Source of the DNA: FEN-1297 sp963834015
Lineage (GTDB): Bacteria; Bacteroidota; Ignavibacteria; Ignavibacteriales; Ignavibacteriaceae
DNA: 64,000 bases
Assembly (NCBI GenBank): GCA_963834015.1
Contig: CAWIAG010000004.1
Coordinates: 1,674,001-1,738,000, forward strand
Direction of reading: 5' to 3'
In this document: positions 1 through 7,427 of the stretch, piece after piece
Layout of the letters: each line of letters begins with the position of its first letter
How positions within the stretch are numbered: the first letter of the stretch is position 1
Notes under the pieces: generated by a model
Database searches by the model: none
Seen by the model: the letters and a program-made list of their open reading frames with translations, nothing else
What the model was told of the DNA's origin: nothing
Position numbers and translations under genes: made by a program

Positions 1-256
1 TTTTAGGACACCTGCTGGAGCAGGTCATACATCCGGCACAAAGCCAGATAGAAGGCGATGTAAGAGCTTTCTTATACATACCAAGCTGGAAATATCTAAC
101 GACCCTGTTAGGTGGAGAGGGCATAAACTCTCTAACCGGGCAGCCTGCGGAGCATTTACCGCATTGATAGCACATGGACGAATTTTGCCCGGTTATATCT
201 TCGACTAATTTTTCATAATCAGGGGTATCGGTTTGATTTTTCAATTTAGGCTCCAA
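1..256 (-). CDS. hdrC: HdrC-like 4Fe-4S dicluster protein, 5' part, cut by window edge
   Basis: Reading the minus strand gives an open frame that leaves the window at position 1. It contains CYQCGKCSAGCPV followed about 30 residues later by CAGCMTCSSRCPK, with RVVRYFQLGMYKKAL between them. That is the two-cluster ferredoxin pattern of heterodisulfide reductase subunit C (HdrC) and related iron-sulfur subunits, which pass electrons between flavin and heme or disulfide partners. The start is unresolved: the frame opens after a TGA near 293 and has no ATG. The listed end uses a TTG at 254-256. An ATG at 283-285 lies in another frame, so a small indel or a disrupted 5' end is possible. The family call is firm; completeness is not. 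Confidence 0.72.
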   Translation of the reverse strand, partial: MEPKLKNQTDTPDYEKLVEDITGQNSSMCYQCGKCSAGCPVREFMPSPPNRVVRYFQLGMYKKALTSPSIWLCAGCMTCSSRCPK

Positions 257-412
257 TCTGAAGCGAATATGTAGGGTCCCAACATTTAAAGCTCAGCTTA
301 ATCAATAAAAGCAAAAAACACTTATGAAAAATATGTATATAAAACATCATTAGAAATATTTTTTTAAAAAATTTTTATAAAAATAATTGTCAGACAGCAA
401 TTAAAAAACAAA

Positions 413-455
413 ACCCTACCCCTAACCCCTTCCCTTAGTAAGGCGAAGGGGGAAG
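413..455. repeat. dispersed pyrimidine-rich hairpin repeat, copy 1
   Basis: The sequence begins accctacccctaacccc and runs into cccttcccttag...gaagggggaag, so a C-rich arm is followed by a complementary G-rich arm. Two close relatives occur at 1261-1303 and 1859-1901. This looks like a small dispersed genomic repeat, not a gene-specific terminator. Confidence 0.6.
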
Positions 456-1260
456 AGAAAAGGGATAATTAAAATTCAGAATAATCAAGTTTATTCATCT
501 TTTCGGCATTATAAAGGTGAAAAGAACTCACCCTAAATTTCCCGATCGAATCGGGACAGGCTCTCTCTTAAAAGAGAGGGACTTTTAAAGCCGGGACAAT
601 TCCAGCTCAATTCACTGCGATAAATCGCGGTGTTAATGGTACAAATTTTCAAAGGGCCTTTAGGACTAAAGTCCTAAAATATTTTTGGCATTTTATGTGT
701 TAAGCCATTTAATTCCGACCTTACCCCCATCGCCTCCTACAGGAACCATGGCCAGTGGCCACCGCTTTCTGCGGGGCAGGCAGGGCATGCAAACTTTCCT
801 ATAGAAAAGCGAAGGGGGAAGGAGTTTAAACATTTTTTTTAACCAACAATTTTATCATTTATTATTATAATTATAATCGACTGAATTATTAAATTGTTGA
901 ATCAGTAAATAACAGCATATTAAGGAAATCCAAATCGTTAAAAAACTTCATTTTTTTAAAGAAAATGACCGAAAGTGCACTTGAAAAGGGGCTAAATTTC
1001 ACACAAAAAATCAAGTAAGTTATTGTAATATATAAGTTTAACTCTGGAATCCCCCCCCCTTCCAACCGATAAATCGTTTGAACAGGTATACTTACAAAAA
1101 GAGGGTTTGAAGTTGTTTGGGCAAGATAAAATCACCATAGTTCTTATTATACGAATTAGCTTATTTAAGTTTAAAGGCATAAGAGCAATCTTTAGGACTG
1201 AATGATTAATTGATAATAGTTTGTTGAATAAATAGTTAGAATAAATGTATGGGTTACTTC

Positions 1261-1303
1261 GACCCTACCCCTTACCCCTTCCCTTATAAATGAGAAGGGA
1301 AAA
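1261..1303. repeat. dispersed pyrimidine-rich hairpin repeat, copy 2
   Basis: This is the same family as 413-455 and 1859-1901: accctacccc, then cccttcccttataaa, then a gagaaggga arm. It lies just downstream of the 3' end of the DUF3303-like gene, so it could double as a transcript end, but there is no T tract. Confidence 0.55.
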
Positions 1304-1369
1304 GATCAAGTCCTGAATTTGGTTGACAATTTTTATTTGTTAACATTTAAATAATTATTTCAATTGTTT

Positions 1370-1606
1370 TTAATCTATAGGATAAAGTTCAAAATCGATC
1401 AGGTCTTCCCATCTGGCGAACCATATATAAAATAATTCCTGGTCATTTGACTCCATTAACTGAAAACATATCTTTTTGTCTTTATTTACCCATGAATTCA
1501 TAAAATGCAAACCTTCCGGGAATAATCTCCCTTCAGAGTTATATCTTTCATAAATTTTTTCAATACTACCTTCTTTGTAATGTTCTATGACCATATATTT
1601 TTTCAT
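1370..1606 (-). CDS. DUF3303-like small protein
   Basis: This encodes 78 residues starting MKKYMVIEHYKEG and ending in a conserved-looking aromatic segment (FARWEDLIDFELYPID). The pattern of an MVIE(H/R)Y/F start, a PEGL..(L/M)NSW centre and a W.DL.DFE end fits the DUF3303 family as I remember it. Those are short alpha/beta cytoplasmic proteins of unknown function. The start is supported by a GAGG about 7 bases upstream on the minus strand. It stands alone, with repeats on both sides, and no role can be inferred from the neighbours. Confidence 0.75.
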   Translation of the reverse strand: MKKYMVIEHYKEGSIEKIYERYNSEGRLFPEGLHFMNSWVNKDKKICFQLMESNDQELFYIWFARWEDLIDFELYPID

Positions 1607-1997
1607 ACGGACCTCAGTTTTAAGAATGATATAGAAATCAAATAACTGCAGTGAAACAAGGCCGCAGTATAAGTATTACAGAAATAATCTACTATTTCAG
1701 AATTTCGGAGACAAAAATAATTAATTAAATAATAAAAAAAACCTGATTTTTTTGCCAGAGATTAGCACATCACTTTTGGTTGTGTTGCGATCACGATTTC
1801 CTATTGCCGTTGTTTTCTATGCCTTCTTCGGGGGAAGCTACCTTCCAGGCGTGTCTCCAACCCTACCCCCAACCCCCTTCCCTTATAAAGGAGAAGGGGG
1901 CAGAAAAAAAATTACGAAATAAAAAACTCACCATTAGCCATTTATTATAGTGGAATTTTGGGCGACGGCGCAATTTTAAAAGCATAATAAAATGAAT
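1607..1997. other. intergenic, repeat-bearing
   Basis: No gene is seen. The minus-strand ORF predicted at 1863-2063 is created by the repeat at 1859-1901 and lacks protein character. Confidence 0.5.
1859..1901. repeat. dispersed pyrimidine-rich hairpin repeat, copy 3
   Basis: This is the clearest copy: an accctaccccc lead, then cccccttcccttat and an aaggagaaggggg arm that pair as a hairpin. It matches 413-455 and 1261-1303. Confidence 0.6.
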
Positions 1998-2026
1998 TTG
2001 CAAAAAGATGAGTGAAATATTATCTT
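1998..2026 (+). promoter_or_regulatory. possible sigma-70-type promoter ahead of the tRNA
   Basis: TTGCAA (1998-2003) and TATCTT (2021-2026) are 17 bases apart. They point at the truncated tRNA copy at 2056 and the intact tRNA at 2144. The distance to the truncated copy (about 23 bases from the expected start) is what a tRNA promoter would show. Pattern match only. Confidence 0.35.
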
Positions 2027-2055
2027 TACTTTCTATTTTTAATATAAATAGATGC

Positions 2056-2072
2056 GGGCTCATAGCTCAGTT
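2056..2072 (+). repeat. truncated copy of the tRNA 5' end
   Basis: Seventeen bases (gggctcatagctcagtt) are identical to the first 17 bases of the intact tRNA at 2144-2160. The similarity then stops and the sequence cannot fold into a tRNA. It is best read as the stump of a tandem tRNA duplicate, or as a recombination scar. Confidence 0.6.
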
Positions 2073-2143
2073 TCAGCCAAAGGCTGATCAACCTCCTGCT
2101 GAGGTTAGAAAAGATTTAGTAAAGAATTAAAATAACAAGTTTT

Positions 2144-2217
2144 GGGCTCATAGCTCAGTTGGTTAGAGCAGCTGACTCATAATCAGCGGGTCGGAGGTTC
2201 AAGTCCTTCTGAGCCCA
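2144..2217 (+). tRNA. tRNA with CAU anticodon (Ile2 or elongator Met)
   Basis: A seven-base acceptor stem GGGCTCA/TGAGCCC (2144-2150 with 2210-2216) encloses a D arm, an anticodon stem GCTGA/TCAGC and a loop CTCATAA with CAT at 2178-2180. The T arm has TTCAAGT in its loop. The CTCATAATC surroundings resemble tRNA-Ile2, whose CAU is modified to lysidine, but elongator Met cannot be excluded by eye. No CCA is encoded. A strong hairpin terminator follows at once. Confidence 0.9.
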
Positions 2218-2220
2218 CAA

Positions 2221-2255
2221 AAAAACCTTGATTTGGAAAAAATCAAGGTTTTTTT
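2221..2255 (+). terminator. intrinsic terminator after the tRNA
   Basis: The inverted repeat aaaaaccttgatt / aatcaaggttttt has a short loop and runs into a seven-T tract, immediately after the tRNA 3' end. Confidence 0.85.
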
Positions 2256-2435
2256 ATTTTATGATTTTTTAAGCACCTCTCTTGTATTTAAACTTAATAA
2301 GAATTTACCTACTTCGTACAAACTAGGATACTAACCTAATATTTCCCCACTAATGAGTTTTTCAGGTATAGATCAACATTTCACTAAAATATCTTGTACT
2401 ATATCTTATTGTAATAAAATATCTTAACACTAAAA

Positions 2436-2468
2436 ATGCATCATAACATAATTAATGTTATAATGCAT
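2436..2468 (+). promoter_or_regulatory. dyad operator of the AbiE-like pair
   Basis: The arms ATGCATCATAACAT (2436-2449) and ATGTTATAATGCAT (2455-2468) are inverted repeats matching at 13 of 14 positions, around a five-base AT spacer. The right arm ends 8 bases before the ATG at 2477. It therefore overlaps the place where the -10 element or ribosome site would lie. This is the geometry of an autoregulatory operator, as seen for AbiEi-type antitoxins. Confidence 0.6.
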
Positions 2469-2476
2469 ATACAAAA

Positions 2477-3457
2477 ATGAAATTATTGTATATGGAAAGC
2501 TTACAATACCTCAGAAATGTTCTCGGTCTTGAAGTTAAACAAGGAAGTAATTCAGATTTAGATAAACGAAATCTTCCTTATTATTTAAGAGTAATTCCTG
2601 ATCAGGTAATATTTATATACGGAAAACGGGTTATTCTGGAATTTATTAAAAACTTAAAGGACAGAACTCCGGAACAGTTGGAGATTCAAAAAAACATTTT
2701 AGAAAATAATTATAAAGCCCCGGTGGTTTTTTACTTCAATAGATTGGAACCATTTGAAAGGAAACGTCTTATTGAAAAAAAAATTTCATTTATTGCAGAG
2801 GGAAAGCAAGTTTATATTCCTTCTCTGATGATGAACCTGAATGAGTTTATGACAGGGCAGGCAACTGTTAAAAAATTATTTTCGCCGGCTACTCAATTTC
2901 TATTATTGTATCACCTTCAAATTAAATCATTGGATGGTGTGCCGTTAGTGAGTATTCCATCATTATTAATGGAATATAGTTTAATGACTGTGAACCGTTC
3001 TGTTAAAGAGTTGGAGAGTAACGGATTTTGTAATATTGTGGGGAATAAATCAAAAATAGTACGGTTTTCCCAGACCGGAATATATTTATGGAATGCTACC
3101 TTGCCTTTTCTGACCTCACCAATAAAACGGAAATATTATTTAAATGAATTTCCACATTTTAATGCTATGATTCAATCCGGTGATACCGCACTGGCACATT
3201 ACAGTAGTTTAAATGAAGGTTCACTTCACAGCTATGCTGTGCCAGGAAGGGATTTCATTGATAAAAGATATACATACAATTTTTCACCTACCCGGTTTGG
3301 CGGATCATTCTGTATTGAAGTCTGGAAGTATAACCCGGCTATAATGGTCAGAAATAATTATGTTGATCCTCTTTCACTTTATTTATGTTATAAAGAGGAC
3401 TCCGATGAGCGTATACAGAATTCTCTAAAAGAATTGCTAGGACATGTAACATGGTAA
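2477..3457 (+). CDS. AbiEi-like winged-helix regulator (putative antitoxin)
   Basis: This is a 326-residue cytoplasmic protein with no signal or membrane segment. The middle part (about 135-200) reads as a winged helix: FLLLYHLQIKSLDG, then a recognition-helix-like MEYSLMTVNRSVKELESNG, then a wing with IVRFSQTG. The region before it, with RKRLIEKKISFIAEGKQ.YIP, resembles the segment found in AbiEi-like proteins as I remember them. It overlaps the downstream nucleotidyltransferase by 7 bases, so the two are translationally coupled, and it sits behind a dyad operator at 2436-2468. I infer a DNA-binding antitoxin/repressor of a type IV toxin-antitoxin-like or abortive-infection module. The family call is by pattern only. 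Confidence 0.6.
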   Translation: MKLLYMESLQYLRNVLGLEVKQGSNSDLDKRNLPYYLRVIPDQVIFIYGKRVILEFIKNLKDRTPEQLEIQKNILENNYKAPVVFYFNRLEPFERKRLIEKKISFIAEGKQVYIPSLMMNLNEFMTGQATVKKLFSPATQFLLLYHLQIKSLDGVPLVSIPSLLMEYSLMTVNRSVKELESNGFCNIVGNKSKIVRFSQTGIYLWNATLPFLTSPIKRKYYLNEFPHFNAMIQSGDTALAHYSSLNEGSLHSYAVPGRDFIDKRYTYNFSPTRFGGSFCIEVWKYNPAIMVRNNYVDPLSLYLCYKEDSDERIQNSLKELLGHVTW

Positions 3458-4221
3458 AAGGAATTGACCTCTTTAAAGAGCATTTTAAGGGCCATGTAGA
3501 AAATTACAGAATAATTGGCGGGACAGCATTTGATGTTATTATTACTAGGCAAGGATTTGATCCACGGGCAACTCAAGATATTGATTTAATCATTGTTTTA
3601 GAGAAATATAATACAGAATTTAACAAAAAACTTCGGGAATTTATAAAAGACGCAGGATATGAAAGTCTTCAGAAGGATATGAAAGAACAGTGTTTTTATC
3701 GTTTTTGTAAACCATTTAATAAAGAATATCCTTTTCAATTAGAACTAATTTGTCGGGATCCGAACGTTTTTCACATTCCTGCAAATAGCAATATTTCTCC
3801 TATCGATTTAGATGAGGATTTCTCACATCTGTCTATAATGGAAATGGATGATGAGTATTATGAATTTACTTTAAAGAATTCCTTTATTGTTGATGACTTG
3901 TTTATTGCTTCTCCCGAATCTCTTATATGTTTAAAAGCACTAGCATATCAGAATCTCATGAGAGATAAAAAAGCCGGGAAACAAGTAAATGATGGTAATA
4001 TTACTAAACATAAAAATGATGTCTTTCGGCTAAGTTTATTATTAGATCAAACTGCGATTGATGTTCCGGAAAATATTAAAAATAACCTGGAAAGTTTTCT
4101 TGTAATAATGGAACAAGAAAATCCAGATATAAATAATTTGCTCAGGCATATGAAAGTAGAAATAATTAATCTTGAAAACTTGATAACATCCATCAGACAT
4201 AAGTTTAGAATTATTGTTTAA
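3451..4221 (+). CDS. AbiEii-like nucleotidyltransferase (putative toxin)
   Basis: A 256-residue protein with the minimal nucleotidyltransferase signature: GGTAFD at about 24-29, followed by RATQDIDLII with the DxD metal pair. Further on it has ESLICLKALAYQNL and a C-terminal helical part. The AbiEii/MenT group transfers nucleotides to tRNA or protein and is held in check by the upstream partner. The gene starts inside the end of the upstream regulator. The location, beside a tRNA and its truncated copy, fits a mobile or accessory module. It could instead be one of the related nucleotidyltransferases of unknown role. A similar but unrelated-looking pair lies at 50.2-51.4 kb. Confidence 0.7.
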   Translation: MVKGIDLFKEHFKGHVENYRIIGGTAFDVIITRQGFDPRATQDIDLIIVLEKYNTEFNKKLREFIKDAGYESLQKDMKEQCFYRFCKPFNKEYPFQLELICRDPNVFHIPANSNISPIDLDEDFSHLSIMEMDDEYYEFTLKNSFIVDDLFIASPESLICLKALAYQNLMRDKKAGKQVNDGNITKHKNDVFRLSLLLDQTAIDVPENIKNNLESFLVIMEQENPDINNLLRHMKVEIINLENLITSIRHKFRIIV

Positions 4222-4841
4222 GAATAGTAAAAAGACCAATTAAGCTATTAGCCGATATGTACCAAAATAATGATTGATGAATAGATAGAGTTATTTTTTC
4301 CCATTGAATTAAAATTTTTGTTGACATTGACTGAAAATATCCTCAATTTAGACTACATTTTGTTTGTGGGATGAATTTTAGGGATTAATTTATATTCATC
4401 CCGAATACACTTCCGGTGAAAATTTAATTTAAATATTGAATTGATAATAATCTAAAAGTACTTCGCTGACGAATTTTTTCAAATTAGAAGAGAATATCTC
4501 TAATTAATGTTTGATGTTGAAAAGAGACCCCCTCTGGAAACGGGGGACTAATTTTTCGAGGCAAAATGGAAAGAACTTCAAAGGAAGAAAAGGATAAGTT
4601 TGTATTTTTTCTCGGCGGGAATGTAGTCGACTGATTGAGAGGTAGAACAGAGACGGGGCATGCCCCGTCTTTACAACAGGTTTTTCTAAATGAATGTAGT
4701 CGACTGATTGAGACAAAACCGGTAGCCGCTATCTTTATCTTAAATGGGAAGGAATTAATTGCGCCGCAAAAGTAAAGACCGGGGCATCTAAAACTCTCAC
4801 GGCGCCGTTAACACATTCGGTTATTAAAGACATATAGCACC
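4222..4841. other. intergenic region with direct repeats
   Basis: No gene is seen over 620 bases. The downstream half carries the repeat unit described at 4619-4713. The predicted minus-strand ORF at 4504-4716 is formed by that repeat and has no protein-family character. Confidence 0.5.
4619..4713. repeat. 22-bp direct repeats flanking a 20-bp perfect palindrome
   Basis: The 22-base unit beginning gaatgtagtcgactgatt occurs at 4619-4640 and again, identical, at 4692-4713. Between them, at 4651-4670, lies a perfect palindrome (agacggggca/tgccccgtct). The arrangement resembles a small non-coding repeat element (REP/MITE-like). No transposase is nearby. Confidence 0.6.
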
Positions 4842-6989
4842 TTATTTCAGAAGCAATAACTTCTTTGTCTCAACAAAATTTCCGGCTCTTAATTGATAGA
4901 AATAAACCCCGCTTGAAAGCTTGCTTCCGTCAAACTGAACTTCATATTCTCCCGTCTTCTTTACTTCATTCACCAGGGAGCAAACTTCCTTTCCCAGAAT
5001 ATCATAAACTTTTAGCATTACAAAGCTTTGTTCCGGGACCTGATATTTAATAGTTGTTGCCGGATTGAACGGATTAGGAAAATTTTGTTTTAATTCATAT
5101 TGACCGGGCAAAATATTATCATATTTAACCTCAGTCATTTCATCAACCGGTCTTTTCCAAATTAAATTGTTTGTTCCGGCGTAGAGATAATTTCCATCTG
5201 CTAAAAGCGAAAATACTGCTGTATTATTTGGAAGGCCGGTATTAACTGCGCCCCAGTTTAATCCTTTATTGCCGGAAACATATACTCCATTTTGGGTACA
5301 GGCAAACATCAATTGTCCGCTTAATACTAAACTATAGGCCGACCCGGCGGAATAAAGGCCGTTATTGAGCATCGTCCAGCTATTACCGTTGTCATGACTA
5401 ACAGCAACACCATTTCCGCCTTCGAATGTAGCATAAATATCAGTTCCATTTGCTGTAAGTGACAGTACCGATAAAGCCGTAAGACCGTTATTGCAAGCCG
5501 ACCAGCTGTTGCCAAAGTCCGTTGAACGATATACACCTAATGTCCTTCTTGAATAAAATAAATTATTACCAACTGCAGCCAGGTATGGATCCTGGGAAGT
5601 ATTTGGCAATCCATTACTGACTGATGTCCAGGTTCCTCCGCTCATATTGGAAGTAAAAACTCCCTGATCTGTTCCAAGAAATATTTTTGAATTCAAAATT
5701 ACGATAGAATATACAGTAGAGGATCCAATATTATTGTTAGGGTCCAGTGAATTCCAGCTTCCGCCGTTATCAGTTGACACATAAATTTCCCTGGTTCCTC
5801 CGGCATATATATCTGTTCCATTACAAGCAAAACAAAACGCACCAATATTGAAATTTTGTATTGTACCCCCTAAATTACTTTCGCCCCAATCAGAACCATT
5901 ATCACTTGAAACAAAAACCCCGCCCATTACAGCATTTGTATATCCATAATGACCTATTATGGAACCCGAGGCAATAAGATTCGTTCCGTTAAAGGCTAAA
6001 GCCCCTATATTTCCAGGCCACATTCCATTATCCGATGGAGTCCATGTAGTTGTAGCGCTTTTAAGCGGTGAATAAAATATCCCCTGAGCTGTAGCAGCAA
6101 GTATATTTGTACGGCTAAACGCCAGATTATAAATAGTATTACTTTCTCCTATTGTACCTGAAAACCCATCGTTCAGCGATGTCCAGGAGGATCCATAATC
6201 ACTTGAGGCATATAGTCCCCCACCCATGGCTGAAACACACACATATTTTTCATAACTATTAAGTGAAAATATATAATTGGCTCCTCCAATTTGCATTTGA
6301 ACCCAGGTATTGTCATTAATCCCGATTCGATATACACCCTGCCCCCAGTTGCCGGCAAATAAATAATTGCCGTTAATTGTTATCGCATTAACTCCGCCTA
6401 CTGTGGGCAGGCCGTTGCCGCCTCTATTTTTCCAGGACAGCCCGCCATTTGTTGAAAGGTAAAGACCACCCTGAGTACCTGCATATAATGTATCACCTTC
6501 AACAGCTAATGAAAGAACGGTCAAATTGCTTAATCCCTTACTAAAACTCGACCAATAATTTCCAACGCTAAACATATATACTCCACCGCCCCCTGTTGCG
6601 GCAAATATATTACCACCCTCCCGGGCAAATGCGTTTATTGAAGTGTTAGTTAAACCGGTATTGATTTCCATCCAGGTTTTACCGTTATCGCTTGTGAGAT
6701 ATACTCCGTTATAAGTCCCAACAAATATGCCGGAATTATTTATTAATAAAGCACTGATAGTACCTAAATTAGTGGTTCCGCTTATGAGAGACCAGGTCAT
6801 TCCATTATCGGTTGACTCATAGACAGAACCTCCATGTGTGCCGCAATAACAGACTGAATCTAGAGAAGCAACTGCAGTAACAACTCCCCCATATGGCCCG
6901 ATGACTTGAGACCATTGCGGGAAAATATAATTATTGAAAGTTAATATCGACAAAAGAACAGCAAGATAAACACAGTCAGATTTCTTCAT
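4842..6989 (-). CDS. secreted beta-propeller protein with T9SS sorting domain
   Basis: This is a 715-residue exported protein. It has an N-terminal signal peptide (hydrophobic AVLLSILTFNNYIF). About a dozen repeats follow of the form ..N..Y/LFAGT..GVY.STDNGGSW...N.GL, which are BNR/sortilin-type propeller blades as in plant-stability-factor-like and photosystem-assembly (Ycf48-like) domains. The last 85 or so residues are a Por secretion tail: NFPNPFNPATTIKYQVP, then VYDILGKEV and KLSSGVYFYQLRAG, ending KKLLLLK. It should be moved by the type IX system and held at the cell surface. The propeller suggests binding; no catalytic motif is visible. It is monocistronic. Confidence 0.85.
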   Translation of the reverse strand: MKKSDCVYLAVLLSILTFNNYIFPQWSQVIGPYGGVVTAVASLDSVCYCGTHGGSVYESTDNGMTWSLISGTTNLGTISALLINNSGIFVGTYNGVYLTSDNGKTWMEINTGLTNTSINAFAREGGNIFAATGGGGVYMFSVGNYWSSFSKGLSNLTVLSLAVEGDTLYAGTQGGLYLSTNGGLSWKNRGGNGLPTVGGVNAITINGNYLFAGNWGQGVYRIGINDNTWVQMQIGGANYIFSLNSYEKYVCVSAMGGGLYASSDYGSSWTSLNDGFSGTIGESNTIYNLAFSRTNILAATAQGIFYSPLKSATTTWTPSDNGMWPGNIGALAFNGTNLIASGSIIGHYGYTNAVMGGVFVSSDNGSDWGESNLGGTIQNFNIGAFCFACNGTDIYAGGTREIYVSTDNGGSWNSLDPNNNIGSSTVYSIVILNSKIFLGTDQGVFTSNMSGGTWTSVSNGLPNTSQDPYLAAVGNNLFYSRRTLGVYRSTDFGNSWSACNNGLTALSVLSLTANGTDIYATFEGGNGVAVSHDNGNSWTMLNNGLYSAGSAYSLVLSGQLMFACTQNGVYVSGNKGLNWGAVNTGLPNNTAVFSLLADGNYLYAGTNNLIWKRPVDEMTEVKYDNILPGQYELKQNFPNPFNPATTIKYQVPEQSFVMLKVYDILGKEVCSLVNEVKKTGEYEVQFDGSKLSSGVYFYQLRAGNFVETKKLLLLK

Positions 6990-7427
6990 ACTTCATCCTT
7001 TTATTTTAAACATTCCTAAAAATATTAAAGTTTTTAGATTTGAGTAAAAAACATATTGATAGCATCTATTGAACTATTTAAAATTCTTTTTTTGGTTTAA
7101 CACTTGAAGATTAACTAACTCATTTTATATTCAGGTAAACAACTGCGAAGTTTCAGGTTCCTCTTTTACTAATTGCCTCATTTTTGGGTAATAATCCTAC
7201 ATTAATTTTATTTAAATGTCAATAAGCTAATTTGTTCCCGTAAAAATTGACCTATTGAGATATTGATTACACCATCTTAAGACACATTTAAGAATTGAAA
7301 AAATAATTTTGGATTTCGTTCAATTTATTAACATAAAATTCGATAATGAAGCTAGATTCATGCAGATACGATTTTGCAAGGCATTTAAAACAATTAATAA
7401 TGTTTAATATTACAAAAAGGATATAAA
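6990..7427. other. intergenic region between divergent genes
   Basis: It separates the secreted propeller gene (minus) from the chemoreceptor gene (plus). It must hold both promoters, but I see no clear element. The chemoreceptor has an AAAGGAT ribosome site at about 7416-7422. Confidence 0.4.

Larger units (their letters stand above)
257..1369. other. repeat-rich intergenic region without a convincing gene
   Basis: No ORF with recognisable protein character is found in about 1.1 kb. The stretch holds two of the three pyrimidine-rich repeats listed separately. It also has short inverted repeats around 545-585 (a cccgat/atcggg pair and a ctctctctt/aagagaggg hairpin) and an AT-rich part at 820-960. 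The predicted minus-strand ORF at 992-1180 has no family character and crosses a low-complexity C run. Confidence 0.6.

Noticed and set aside
992..1180. Minus-strand ORF with a cysteine pair
   Set aside because: It crosses a run of Cs and AT-rich sequence, has no family pattern and no ribosome site.
1323..1353. TTGACA followed 17 bases on by TTTAAA
   Set aside because: Nothing on the plus strand downstream would use it, and the -10 match is poor in AT-rich sequence.
1863..2063. Minus-strand ORF next to the tRNA fragment
   Set aside because: It is produced by the dispersed repeat at 1859-1901 and by tRNA-like sequence.
2477..4221. CRISPR-like or prophage origin for the left end
   Set aside because: There is no array of regularly spaced repeats, no integrase and no phage structural gene in the window.
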